From Nitratireductor indicus C115 (GTDB lineage: Bacteria > Pseudomonadota > Alphaproteobacteria > Rhizobiales > Rhizobiaceae), in assembly GCF_000300515.1 (NCBI RefSeq), contig NZ_AMSI01000003.1, positions 1 through 64,000 of the forward strand: a stretch of 64,000 nt of DNA, in the 5' to 3' direction. Under the pieces are notes generated by a model. That model made no database searches. It was not told where the DNA came from and saw only the letters and a program-made list of their open reading frames with translations. Positions within the stretch are counted from its first letter, which is position 1; the number at the start of each line of letters is the position of its first letter. A program made the position numbers and the translations under genes. Shown here one piece after another: positions 33,729 through 43,252 of the stretch.

Positions 33729-34507
33729 CCGAACTCCACCTGATCCAACTTGAAGCGATCAATTCCGGCAAGCCTGCGATACAGCGTTATAGCCTGGCGA
33801 AATGGCCGGGTAATCTCCCATACGATCTTCCGGGCATATGAACGCACCGAAAACCGCTCCCTCTTTCGGCTACCATCGAACCGATCAAGATCAATCGTGC
33901 TTTGAAAATCGCCAACCGCAAGCTCTTGCACAGTGCTCTTTTGCATCACCGGCGCAGGCGCCATCTGGTAGACGCGAGCTTGGGCGACGAACTCATTGCT
34001 GAAAACCACCATGTCAACGGCTTCGGTGAAATCTTCGGTCATTGCCAGCAATCTTCTGGCCACGTCGCGCGTGATGATGTAACCGGCACAGCCCCAGCAG
34101 TCGGAATACAGCTGTCGCAGCACCCGGCCACCGGGGATTTCGATCGGGTCTAGCGAAAGGATCTGTTTCTGTCCTGTTGCCTCCGCCCGAACGATGTCGG
34201 CATTCGCCGGAAACCAGTCGTCATTTCGTACCAGATCCGCGAGGGACGGCTGCAACACCGCATCATCTTCGAGAATGAGCGCGCGCTCAGCCTCCGAGGA
34301 AAGCAGCCGCTCCCAGGTGAGCCGATGGCTCATAAAGCATGCCGTAGCACCAACCGACAGCCCGTGCCGAGCGAGCGTTTCAGCGTCGATGGTGTCGCCA
34401 TCGACAGCCGGGATGCGTTCGAAATCTAAAGATAGTGCTTCACACTGTTGACGCATGAACGCCATTCGCCCCGGCGAACGGTCGAGATTGATAATGTAAA
34501 CCTGCAT
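33725..34507 (-). CDS. Glycosyltransferase family 25 (LPS-modifying type), lysogenic conversion candidate
   Basis: MQVYIINLDRSPGRMAFM is the start signature of GT25 enzymes (LPS galactosyltransferase/LgtB-like). The acidic motif ILEDDAV (E80-D82) binds the metal-sugar nucleotide. The family adds sugars to lipooligosaccharide or to collagen-type acceptors at the cytoplasmic membrane. It is the only reversed gene in the late region, ends tail-to-tail with the fibre gene and has its own ribosome-binding site (GGGTGGGG). This is the pattern of a moron expressed in the lysogen, and the likely effect is to alter the surface receptor that the adjacent fibre recognises. Confidence 0.85.
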   Translation of the reverse strand: MQVYIINLDRSPGRMAFMRQQCEALSLDFERIPAVDGDTIDAETLARHGLSVGATACFMSHRLTWERLLSSEAERALILEDDAVLQPSLADLVRNDDWFPANADIVRAEATGQKQILSLDPIEIPGGRVLRQLYSDCWGCAGYIITRDVARRLLAMTEDFTEAVDMVVFSNEFVAQARVYQMAPAPVMQKSTVQELAVGDFQSTIDLDRFDGSRKRERFSVRSYARKIVWEITRPFRQAITLYRRLAGIDRFKLDQVEFG

Positions 34508-34598
34508 AGTACCCCACCCTTACAGTCCCAGATAACGGAGATCGGCGGGGCCTGGCAACCGTGCCTGGCCTGAAATGGATTGATCCAGGCCGAGCACA

Positions 34599-34630
34599 GA
34601 AACGTGACAGCGGCCGCGCGCCGTTAGCCT
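34599..34630 (+). promoter_or_regulatory. Phage promoter-like motif, copy 6
   Basis: GAAACGTGACAGC, 11 bases of G and C, then GTTAGCCT where the other copies have CATAG. It lies upstream of the lysis cassette (endolysin ATG 34685). An inverted repeat GGCCTG ... CAGGCC precedes it at about 34568-34591. Confidence 0.7.
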
Positions 34631-34684
34631 CCTCGTTGACCCGCCGCCCTTCCAGGCTGGCGACAGCGGACAGGAGGCGCGGCC

Positions 34685-35407
34685 ATGCGCGAGAATTTTC
34701 CCAAGAGCTTGAACGTCACGCTTAGTGAGGAAGGCGGGTGGGCGGACCATCCGAAGGATCCAGGCGGGGCGACCATGAAGGGCGTGACACTCACCACCCT
34801 GCGCCGCTTCAAACCCAACGCCACGAAAACCGACCTGCGCAAGATCTCCGACACCATGTTGCAGAAGATCTATCGCACCGACTATTGGGACAAGGTGCAT
34901 GGCGACCGCCTCGCCGCAGGCGTCGACCTGGCCACCTTCGACTATGCCGTAAATTCCGGCCCAGGGGCAGCCTGGAAGAGCTTGACGGCGGTCGCGGGTG
35001 GAGAAGACCATGTAACCGTCAAACGCCTCTGTGCGCGGCGCCTGTCGATCTATCGCACTTTCAGGCACTGGTCGACCTTTGGCAAAGGTTGGACGAACCG
35101 CATTGCGCGCATCGAGGCCAAAGGCGTTGCCTGGGCGCTTGCGGCCGCGCAGGACGCGCCGACCGTCAAGCAGGGCCTTGAGGACGAGGCCAAGGCCGCC
35201 GGCAGCAAGGCCAAACAGCAAGGTGCAGGCGGCGCGGCCACCGGCGGCTCCACTGCGCTGTCGCCCGAGGCGGCTGACCAGGTGGCGGGCTGGATCCTGG
35301 GCGGCATCATCCTCGCCGGCGTCATGATCGGTGGTTGGTTGCTCTGGCGGGCGCATGTGAACCGGCAGCGCCGGAAAGCCTACGAGGCGGAGGCGGCGGC
35401 ACAATGA
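34685..35407 (+). CDS. Endolysin, GH108 muramidase with C-terminal membrane anchor (240 aa)
   Basis: Residues 1-160 are a glycoside hydrolase 108 domain: catalytic Glu in SEEGGWADHPKDPGGATMKG at about 15-16, DYWDKVHGDRLAAGVDLATF and a later ARRLSIYRTF are family landmarks. A low-complexity linker (about 175-195, Ala/Gly/Lys/Gln) leads to a transmembrane helix at about 200-223 and a basic tail. The C-terminal anchor is unusual for soluble endolysins and would hold it at the cytoplasmic membrane until holin action. It ends in an ATGA overlap with the holin gene. Confidence 0.9.
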   Translation: MRENFPKSLNVTLSEEGGWADHPKDPGGATMKGVTLTTLRRFKPNATKTDLRKISDTMLQKIYRTDYWDKVHGDRLAAGVDLATFDYAVNSGPGAAWKSLTAVAGGEDHVTVKRLCARRLSIYRTFRHWSTFGKGWTNRIARIEAKGVAWALAAAQDAPTVKQGLEDEAKAAGSKAKQQGAGGAATGGSTALSPEAADQVAGWILGGIILAGVMIGGWLLWRAHVNRQRRKAYEAEAAAQ

Positions 35408-35967
35408 GCGTTTCGGCCGTCGCAATCCCGATCATCCTCGACGTAGCCCGGCGTGTCGGGGCTCCGGTGATCGAAAGCATAATGAGAAAGGCGCTTGGCG
35501 ATAAGGCCGGCGGTGTCGCCGGCGATCTGGCCGGCAAGGTCATTGAGGCTATCGCCGGCAAGGCCCGGCGCACCACGGATGAGCTCGGCGAGCTTTCGAG
35601 CGGGGAGCTCGAACAGGCCGTGCGCGATTTCGAAGTGGACGCGCCCCAGCTGATCCTCGCCCAGGTCGAACAGCAGCGGGAGGCAAACCGCCTGCAACTG
35701 GCCGAAATGGAGAAAGATGGCACATGGACCTGGGCCTGGCGTCCTGCCACCATGTGGGGCCTGCTCGCCGGCTGGCTGTGGTTTCTCGCCGGCGTGCCGC
35801 TTATCAACCTGTTCCTGGCCCTGTTTGGCGCGAGCATGCATGTGGTGCTCACTGTCGACGCAGGCACATGGATGACCGTGACGGGCGTCTATGCCGGCCT
35901 CTACATGGGCGGCCACACCATCAAGAGCGGCGTCGACAAGGTTACAGAGATATGGCGCAAGAAGTGA
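35404..35967 (+). CDS. Holin, 3TM type (187 aa)
   Basis: Starts at 35404 in an ATGA overlap with endolysin. About 95 residues of amphipathic and charged helix (DVARRVGAPVIESIM ... QQREANRLQLAEMEKDG) precede the WRPATMWG motif and hydrophobic segments around residues 115-140 and 155-175. This arrangement matches the 3TM holin family known from gene transfer agents and phages (GTA_holin_3TM), in which the WRP motif before the first membrane helix is characteristic. It should permeabilise the inner membrane for the endolysin. Confidence 0.87.
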   Translation: MSVSAVAIPIILDVARRVGAPVIESIMRKALGDKAGGVAGDLAGKVIEAIAGKARRTTDELGELSSGELEQAVRDFEVDAPQLILAQVEQQREANRLQLAEMEKDGTWTWAWRPATMWGLLAGWLWFLAGVPLINLFLALFGASMHVVLTVDAGTWMTVTGVYAGLYMGGHTIKSGVDKVTEIWRKK

Positions 35968-36290
35968 TCGCAGAACGCCGGCGGCAGTGGTTCGATCCGC
36001 GCCTGTCGATGGGCAACATTATCACCATCCTGGTCGTGGCGGCCGGCGTCATGGCCGGATGGTTTCAGTTCGACAATCGCCTGTCTGCACTCGAGAAAGA
36101 CGTATCGACCAACAAGATGCTGCGCGAGAGCGAGGACACACGCCTGAACCTGCGTCTTTCCGTCATGGAGAATGATCGCGCTGACATTTCGGCGCGCGTG
36201 ATCCGCATCGAGGAGCGCATAGCTTCGCAAGGGGAAAAGGTGGATAGGATCCTGGTAGCGGTAGAACGAAACGGCTGGCAGAACCGCTAA
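35952..36290 (+). CDS. Membrane protein with coiled coil, lysis cassette (112 aa)
   Basis: Begins inside the last codons of the holin gene (ATG 35952, 16-base overlap). The order is a basic N-terminus, one transmembrane helix at about 21-38 (NIITILVVAAGVMAGWF) and a long coiled coil (ALEKDVSTNKMLRESED ... EERIASQGEKVDRIL). A membrane helix followed by a periplasmic coiled coil is the form of an i-spanin (Rz-like), but the Cys or lipoprotein partner of a spanin pair is not seen. It is the last gene before attR. Confidence 0.7.
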   Translation: MAQEVIAERRRQWFDPRLSMGNIITILVVAAGVMAGWFQFDNRLSALEKDVSTNKMLRESEDTRLNLRLSVMENDRADISARVIRIEERIASQGEKVDRILVAVERNGWQNR

Positions 36291-36298
36291 GCCGAACC

Positions 36299-36334
36299 GT
36301 GGGAAAACCCGCTGATTTTGATTCGTTTTCCCAC
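36299..36334. repeat. Inverted repeat near attR
   Basis: GTGGGAAAAC (36299-36308) pairs perfectly with GTTTTCCCAC (36325-36334) around a 16-base loop. The loop begins with CCGCTGATT, which with the preceding C is the exact reverse complement of AATCAGCGGG in the attR tRNA fragment (36384-36393). It may terminate the lysis unit or bind integrase arms. Confidence 0.5.
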
Positions 36335-36378
36335 AAGGCTTTCCTGTAAGTATTTGAAATCCCTTATACTCAAGCCGT

Positions 36379-36424
36379 CTCTTAATCAGCGGGTCCACGG
36401 TTCGAGCCCGTGATCACCCACCAA
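36379..36424 (+). repeat. attR with the 3' part of tRNA-Lys(CTT)
   Basis: The sequence from CTCTTAA (anticodon loop with CTT at 36381-36383) through the anticodon-stem 3' side, variable loop, T-arm and acceptor end to CCA is a tRNA 3' half. The upstream stem half expected for a tRNA is absent, so the copy is the phage-borne remnant. The crossover core is probably this 46-base segment; only 23 bases can be compared directly because the left copy runs out of the window. Confidence 0.9.
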
Positions 36425-36564
36425 CCTCCCTCCAAAATTGTACAATAACAGCAATGTTCGAGCGATCGGGCGCTTCCCTGCCGTGACTGAAGCTGTCATG
36501 AAGAAATTGCAGCGATCTGCGGGAGCGCCGCAACGCTCCCGCGATTTCGGAAAGCGGGTGAACC

Positions 36565-36888
36565 CTATTCCAGCGTTTCGCTTACCTGCCCCGCATCAAG
36601 TTCACCGGAAAGCTCTACCGTTTTGCTCTGCTTGTTGAAGACGCAGATCATACCCAGACGGTCGTCGGACCATTTGGACTTCCCACCCACGAGCGCGAGC
36701 CCGAATGTCTCCGAACCGAAAGGATCGACCAGCGCCTTGGCACCCTCCAGACTTTCGCCAGCAGCCTCAAGACAAGCGCTGCGCACTTCATCCTGAAAAG
36801 CCTTCCAAGCTTCATCCGAAGCGGCGAACGAGGGGAAGGAAAAAGAAATAGAAATAAAAGAAAAAGCCACCCGACTAAAAAACTGCAT
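36565..36888 (-). CDS. Small exported host protein (107 aa)
   Basis: First host gene after the prophage. The start at 36888 has GGAGG six bases upstream. A signal peptide is clear (MQFFSRVAFSFISISFSF then SFAAS cleavage). The mature part contains one Cys near the start (VRSACLEAAG) and a second in GMICVFN, compatible with a disulfide in the periplasm. It resembles small rhizobial secreted proteins of unknown role. It reads away from the prophage. Confidence 0.7.
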   Translation of the reverse strand: MQFFSRVAFSFISISFSFPSFAASDEAWKAFQDEVRSACLEAAGESLEGAKALVDPFGSETFGLALVGGKSKWSDDRLGMICVFNKQSKTVELSGELDAGQVSETLE

Positions 36889-36974
36889 CAATGCCTCCAA
36901 CCATTTCCGCAACCAGAAGCTTTATCGTTACGGCAGGATTGTGGCAACGCGGCTTTCGAACAATACATTCAAAA

Positions 36975-37013
36975 TATATAACGCGCCGTAGGTTTCCCCA
37001 CGACGCGTATATA
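36975..37013 (-). terminator. Hairpin downstream of ilvC
   Basis: TATATAACGCG (36975-36985) pairs with CGCGTATATA (37004-37013) with further short pairing in the loop. On the minus strand it is followed by an A/T-rich run (ATTTTG). It fits as the ilvC terminator. Confidence 0.55.
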
Positions 37014-37029
37014 ATGTTATTCTAAAGAA

Positions 37030-38756
<1,727 letters not shown>

Positions 38757-38778
38757 AAGAATATTACCCTGGCGACTA

Positions 38779-38794
38779 CGTACCGTACGGTACG
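38779..38794. promoter_or_regulatory. Perfect 16-base palindrome, probable TetR operator
   Basis: CGTACCGTACGGTACG is a perfect palindrome 23-38 bases before the proposed TTG start of the TetR gene. Length and placement are those of a TetR autorepression operator. TACCGTACGGTA-type sites are common for this family. Confidence 0.78.
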
Positions 38795-38875
38795 GTTCTT
38801 CCACAATACGGACCCGATTGCAAGGCCGGCGGGGCACCGCAGGGCGAAATCTTTGAACTGGAAGCGCCCCGGAAA

Positions 38876-40156
38876 TCAGCCCGTCACACGCAGCGATACG
38901 CGCCTGGACATGTGCAAGTCGCGGGCGGAGACATAACGCGCCCAATCGGGCTCATCGACCCCGAGCGACCCCAACGGATCGGCCAACATGCCGGAGACGA
39001 GAGCAGCCAGAATGCTCGGCGCAGGAGGTATGCGCGCAACCGTCGCCACCAGCCAGTCGCGCAGAAAGGGCAAGACGTCCGAATCCGACTGATAAAAGGG
39101 GGTGAACATTCGGGAAAGCGCCTGAAACAGCCGAACATGCGTCCGCCTGCCAGAGGCATAGGCCTGAAGCGCGGCGGGCACATCGTCAGCCGAGGCAATG
39201 GCGGCCCCAAGCGCTGCCGCATCCAACAGGGCCATGTTTGCCCCCTGCCCCAATTGTGGGCTCGCCGAATGAGCGGCATCTCCGATGATCGCAAGTCCGC
39301 GCCCCGCCGGAACAGGCAGAGTGTGATGCTGGTAACGCGCGAGCGTCACCTCATCGAAACCATTGATCTGATCGACATAAGGACGGCTCTCCGGCCAGAA
39401 ACCCAGAACCCGCTCCTTCCAGGCGGAAAGACCCTCCTTGCGCAGGGTTTCGAACGTATCGACCTTGAGGCTCCAGAAGAATGCGGCCTGGTCGCCGCCC
39501 GAAATCGTCTGCCGGCCGACCGGAAGAACCCCGATCATGACGCTCGCCCCGTCATACCGCTGGCTTAGGGCGCGTTCGTCGAAACCGCCCACCCAGTCGA
39601 GCGTCGTCCAGATGGCCCCATAGGCAAGAGGACGCGGCTCGACAGGAATGTCGGCGTGATGACGCAACGGCGAACGCGCGCCGCTCGCATCCACGACCAG
39701 ATCGAACGGCCCTAATCTTTGCCCCCTGCTGGTCAGCAGGCAGGGGCGCTCGCCATGCATATCGAGCCCGGCAATATCCATACCTGTTTCGATTGGAATG
39801 TCCTCGGCGAATACGGCATCGAAAAGCACGTTGAAAAGTGCAGCGCGATGTATCGCGAGGCCGAAGCGCCCGGCCGGTTTCATGGAATAGCGCGCATCGA
39901 GCACTGTGCGCCCCGTATGCGCATCGCGCCCATGGAGTCTGTCAAGCCGATTGCCGAGCGCAAGAATATCATCCAGCAAACCAAGGGCATGGAGAACACT
40001 GAGGCCCGTCGGTTGCAAAACCAGCCCCGACCCCAGGGGTTTGGGGGTTTCAAAGCGCTCGAAAACAATGACACGATGCCCCGCCCTCGCCAGAAACAGA
40101 GCTGCTGCAAGCCCGGCCGGCCCGGCACCGGCGACCGCTATCTCCAGTCGGCGCAT
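38876..40156 (-). CDS. FAD-dependent monooxygenase (426 aa)
   Basis: Flavoprotein aromatic hydroxylase/epoxidase type. It starts at ATG 40156 (MRRLEIAVAGAGPAGLAA) with the GxGxxG dinucleotide motif of the PHBH family. The DG-type segment (LVVDASGARSPLRHH) and the GDAAHSASPQLGQGANMAL motif that binds FAD ribitol are clear. The substrate cannot be told. It abuts the HxlR gene (stop at 40158) on the same strand, so both may be one transcript; the TetR gene follows on the same strand. Confidence 0.9.
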   Translation of the reverse strand: MRRLEIAVAGAGPAGLAAALFLARAGHRVIVFERFETPKPLGSGLVLQPTGLSVLHALGLLDDILALGNRLDRLHGRDAHTGRTVLDARYSMKPAGRFGLAIHRAALFNVLFDAVFAEDIPIETGMDIAGLDMHGERPCLLTSRGQRLGPFDLVVDASGARSPLRHHADIPVEPRPLAYGAIWTTLDWVGGFDERALSQRYDGASVMIGVLPVGRQTISGGDQAAFFWSLKVDTFETLRKEGLSAWKERVLGFWPESRPYVDQINGFDEVTLARYQHHTLPVPAGRGLAIIGDAAHSASPQLGQGANMALLDAAALGAAIASADDVPAALQAYASGRRTHVRLFQALSRMFTPFYQSDSDVLPFLRDWLVATVARIPPAPSILAALVSGMLADPLGSLGVDEPDWARYVSARDLHMSRRVSLRVTG

Positions 40157-40157
40157 T

Positions 40158-40580
40158 CTATCCCTCGGCAGTATCGAATCTCGCGCGCGCCGCAACCACG
40201 GCACCATGATTTCTTTCTGCCCATAGAACCAGGTCGCGCAAGGGGCCATACATGGATCGTCCAAGATCCGTGAGGCTGTACTCGACGCTCGGCGGCTTGG
40301 TGGGAAAAACCTCGCGGTGGACATAACCGTCCCGCTGCAGGTCGCGAAGCGTCTGGGTAAGCATGCGTTGCGAGATATCGGGCAACATGCGGCGCAAAGC
40401 GCCGAAACGCTGCGGCCCGTCGGCCAGAGCCAGCATGATGAGCGATATCCACTTCCCGCCGATATTCGCGATTACCGCACGCACGGGACAATCGTCGAAC
40501 CCGCCGCCTTGAGCGCTCACGATCTTGCCACCGGCGATCCGCTCGAAGTCGCACCTGTTTACACTATCATCCGTTTTCAC
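40158..40580 (-). CDS. HxlR family transcriptional regulator (140 aa)
   Basis: HxlR winged helix: [20 protein letters not shown] is the family start with its conserved Cys, followed by [19 protein letters not shown] and [12 protein letters not shown]. The start used is GTG 40580; ATG 40661 would add a basic stretch without family similarity. The Cys suggests redox sensing of quinones or electrophiles. It diverges from a QorB-like gene, the same pairing as E. coli ytfH/ytfG, so it probably controls that gene and perhaps the monooxygenase behind it. Confidence 0.85.
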   Translation of the reverse strand: MKTDDSVNRCDFERIAGGKIVSAQGGGFDDCPVRAVIANIGGKWISLIMLALADGPQRFGALRRMLPDISQRMLTQTLRDLQRDGYVHREVFPTKPPSVEYSLTDLGRSMYGPLRDLVLWAERNHGAVVAARARFDTAEG

Positions 40581-40757
40581 GAGCTGCCCTTTTGCCGCTT
40601 GCCGTAGCCTTGAGCCTGCCGCTTTCCGAAAACCGGTCACTTCAAGGTAACCAGCAGCCAAAAAACTGCCTTCTTTACGAACCGTGGCAAATTCCTATTT
40701 TCGCCCTGCTCTCATTTTGAGACCATCTATCAGATTTACACTTCAGCGGGAAGAACC

Positions 40758-41651
40758 ATGTCTGAAACCATTCTTGTTACCGGCGCATCCGGCCAGCTGG
40801 GCCGCCTGGTCCTGAACCATCTCCTTGAAACGCAGAAGGTCACTCCGGCCCGTCTCGTTGCCGGCTCGCGCGAGCCCACCAAACTGTCGGACCTTGCAGG
40901 TCGCGGGATTGCCACCCGGGCAGTCGACTTCGACAAGCCCAGCGAACTCGGCGCAGCCTTTGCAGGTATAGATACCCTTCTGGTCGTTTCCACAGACGCG
41001 CTGGGAGAACCCGGCAAACGCCTTGCGCAGCACAAAGCAGCGGTCGCAGCCGCGCAGAAAGCTGGAGTGCGCCGGATCGCCTATACTTCCATGCCCAATC
41101 CCGAGCCCGGCAATCCCGTGCTTTTCGCCGGCGATCACTACGGGACCGAACAGGCGATCAAGGAAAGCGGCCTCGCCTACACCATCTTCCGCAATGGCTG
41201 GTATCAGGAAAACCTGCTGATGGGCCTGCCACACGCCATTGCGAGCGGCAAATGGTTCACTTCCGCAGGCTCGGGCCGTCTTGCCCATGTGGCCCGTGAG
41301 GACATAGCGCGCGCCATCGCCGCAGCACTTGCCTCAAAGCCGCAGGGCAATGCAACTTACACGCTGACGGGTTCGCAGGCCTTCGACACCGATGAGATTG
41401 CCGCATTGGCAAGTGCGGTTACCGGAAAACCCGTCGAGGTCGTGCATCTGTCTGACGAGGCCCTGCTTGAGGGGCTGAAGGCTTCAGGCCTCCCTGCTCC
41501 TGTTGCGGCCCTGCTTGTCTCTTTCGATGCCAACACGCGTGCAGGCACGATCAGCGATGTCACGAATGACGTCAAGAAACTCGCCGGTATCGAACCGCGT
41601 CCGCTGAGGGCCTTTCTGGAAGACAACAAGGAAGCGCTTCTGGCCGGATGA
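40758..41651 (+). CDS. qorB: NAD(P)H:quinone oxidoreductase, QorB/NmrA-like
   Basis: 297 aa with an N-terminal Rossmann motif (LVTGASGQLGRLVLNHLL) and the family patterns VVSTDALGEPGKRLAQHKAAV and FRNGWYQENLL. These are typical of the atypical SDR group to which E. coli QorB (YtfG) belongs, which reduces quinones with NADPH and has no catalytic Tyr-Lys pair. The divergent HxlR gene is its likely regulator. A hairpin terminator follows at 41673. Confidence 0.88.
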   Translation: MSETILVTGASGQLGRLVLNHLLETQKVTPARLVAGSREPTKLSDLAGRGIATRAVDFDKPSELGAAFAGIDTLLVVSTDALGEPGKRLAQHKAAVAAAQKAGVRRIAYTSMPNPEPGNPVLFAGDHYGTEQAIKESGLAYTIFRNGWYQENLLMGLPHAIASGKWFTSAGSGRLAHVAREDIARAIAAALASKPQGNATYTLTGSQAFDTDEIAALASAVTGKPVEVVHLSDEALLEGLKASGLPAPVAALLVSFDANTRAGTISDVTNDVKKLAGIEPRPLRAFLEDNKEALLAG

Positions 41652-41672
41652 CCGGGGGTTTTCATGAAAAAC

Positions 41673-41701
41673 GCCTTTCTCCCAACCACCGGGAGAAAGG
41701 C
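41673..41701. terminator. Bidirectional terminator hairpin
   Basis: GCCTTTCTCCC (41673-41683) pairs perfectly over 11 bases with GGGAGAAAGGC (41691-41701), in the 93-base gap between convergent qorB-like and SLT genes. The flanking A/T bases on either side allow action in both directions. Confidence 0.8.
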
Positions 41702-41744
41702 ATTTGCAAGGATTCCGCTGGCGGCGGCTCGCCGGGACGCTGAT

Positions 41745-42323
41745 CTATCGTCCGCAACTCTTCATCTGGGCCGCATAGCTGTTGGCCATGCCGGCGGCCT
41801 TGCGGGCCGATTTCTGCATGCCGGGATTGCTGCGCCAGACACCGCGCGAATAGCCTGCATGACCGGCATAATAGGCGAGATAGAGGTTGTAGGCGTCATT
41901 CAGCGGAATGCCGTTGGTCTGGTTGCTCGTATAGTGATACCAGCCCACGAAATTCACCGCATCGGCAAAGTTCGACCGGCGCGCCGACCAGTTCCCGGTT
42001 TCGCGCTTGTAACGTTCCCATGTGCCATCGAGCGCCTGCGAATAGCCATAGGCGCTCGATTTTCGTTTCCATGGAATGATGCCGAGCAGTTTCGTTCGCG
42101 GTGGACGAACGCTCGACTGGAAACCGGATTCGATGCGGATGGTGGCCATGAGAACGGAGGCCGGGACGCCATATTGCCGTTCCGTGCGTTTGGCCTGCGT
42201 GTACCAGCCCCCGAACGGCCCCTGCTTCTGGTCGAAGACCGAGCAGACATTGTTGATCCGTGCCGGCGTCGAAGCGCAAGCGGATAAGACGAGGGCGAGC
42301 GACAAAAGAACAATGGCGCGCAT
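41745..42323 (-). CDS. Lipoprotein with transglycosylase SLT-like domain (192 aa)
   Basis: A lipobox-type signal peptide (MRAIVLLSLALVLSACAST) gives outer- or inner-membrane lipid anchoring at the Cys. The domain has the Glu of lytic transglycosylases in ATIRIESGFQ, then AYGYSQALDGTW where the GLMQ-like segment belongs, and NLYLAYYAGHAGYSRG at the end. It would cleave peptidoglycan glycan strands. The convergent hairpin at 41673 ends its transcript. Confidence 0.85.
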   Translation of the reverse strand: MRAIVLLSLALVLSACASTPARINNVCSVFDQKQGPFGGWYTQAKRTERQYGVPASVLMATIRIESGFQSSVRPPRTKLLGIIPWKRKSSAYGYSQALDGTWERYKRETGNWSARRSNFADAVNFVGWYHYTSNQTNGIPLNDAYNLYLAYYAGHAGYSRGVWRSNPGMQKSARKAAGMANSYAAQMKSCGR

Positions 42324-42511
42324 GAAAAAACCTTGCAGGCTGCACCGCGCCAGAGCCTTTTGCCTTCAGGCTGAAGTGCCTGACTTCCGCACCAATGCGG
42401 AAAGCAAAGCCGGATGGACCGGGGCAGCGTTTCCGTGAACCGACGCCCCGGTCTAATGAGTAAAATGCTAAGAATCCTTATCGGCTTCCGTTAACCATAA
42501 GGTCCGCAGTC

Positions 42512-43252
42512 TCAGTTTCCACAGGCCTTGAGGAAGCGGCGCACCGTCTCCGCCATGCCGTATTCGAGCGCATCGGCCGTCAGGCCATGCCCAATCGAAA
42601 CCTCAGCGAGATCCGGGATGCGCCGCATCAGCGCCGGCAGGTTGGCGACCGTGAGGTCGTGCCCTGCATTGACCGCAAGCCCGGCAACACGGGCCGCGTC
42701 GGCCGTTTTTCCGAGCTTTTCAATCTCGGGCGCAGCCTTCTGCGGATTGTCGTAACAACCGCCATAGGGGCCGGTGTAAAGCTCTACCCTGTCCGCCTCG
42801 AGCGCCTTTGCGGCTGCAATTCCACCGGGTTCGGCATCGCTGAACAGGGAAACACGAAAGCCACTCTTCTTCAGCCGCGCGATCACCGGTTCCAGCAAAC
42901 CTCCCTGCCCTTCGAAATCCCAGCCGTGATCGGAAGTGGCCTGTGCGGGATCATCCGGCACCAGTGTCACCTGCTCGGGCTCTATACGCTCCACCAGTTC
43001 AAGAAAATCCTCGCTCGGGTATCCCTCGATATTGAACTCGCAGGAGGGAAATTCGTCATCGATCAGAGCACGCAGATCGGGCAGGTCCGAAAAGCGGATA
43101 TGACGTTGGTCCGGGCGCGGGTGAACGGTCAGGCCATGCGCACCGGCTTCAAGCGCGATGCGCCCCAGCCCCGTCACGCTCGGCCAGGGAAGATCGCGTC
43201 GATTGCGCAGCATGGCAACGGCATTGAGGTTGACGGAGAGTTTGGCCGGCAT
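42512..43252 (-). CDS. pdxJ: Pyridoxine 5'-phosphate synthase
   Basis: Last step of the DXP-dependent pyridoxal pathway, condensing 1-deoxyxylulose 5-phosphate with aminoacetone phosphate. 246 aa, the usual length. [15 protein letters not shown] is the phosphate-binding start (the common NxDHVATLR motif is altered to NLNAVAMLR here), and [10 protein letters not shown] has the catalytic His. YTGPYG and VNAGHDLT lie where expected. The His of the first motif is replaced by Ala, which is notable because that His is usually conserved. Confidence 0.93.
   Translation of the reverse strand: MPAKLSVNLNAVAMLRNRRDLPWPSVTGLGRIALEAGAHGLTVHPRPDQRHIRFSDLPDLRALIDDEFPSCEFNIEGYPSEDFLELVERIEPEQVTLVPDDPAQATSDHGWDFEGQGGLLEPVIARLKKSGFRVSLFSDAEPGGIAAAKALEADRVELYTGPYGGCYDNPQKAAPEIEKLGKTADAARVAGLAVNAGHDLTVANLPALMRRIPDLAEVSIGHGLTADALEYGMAETVRRFLKACGN

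Larger units (their letters stand above)
1..36424. mobile_element. Temperate podovirus prophage integrated at tRNA-Lys(CTT)
   Basis: The element is bounded by an exact direct repeat of a tRNA 3' end (1-23 and 36402-36424, running beyond the left window edge). It carries integrase, CI/Cro-type switch, replication genes, terminase, T7-like head/tail genes, internal virion proteins, tail fibre and lysis genes, with no obvious frameshift in a structural gene, so it may be intact. The gene set resembles temperate T7-structured podoviruses such as the Bordetella BPP-1 group, but no reverse transcriptase and no single-subunit RNA polymerase are visible. The boundary is seen directly; intactness is inferred. 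Confidence 0.96.

Noticed and set aside
1-36424. Single-subunit (T7-type) RNA polymerase
   Set aside because: All frames of 800 or more residues are tail or internal virion proteins; none has polymerase motifs.
36438-36638. 66-aa plus-strand frame after attR
   Set aside because: Overlaps the exported protein gene on the other strand and has no ribosome-binding site or protein-like pattern.
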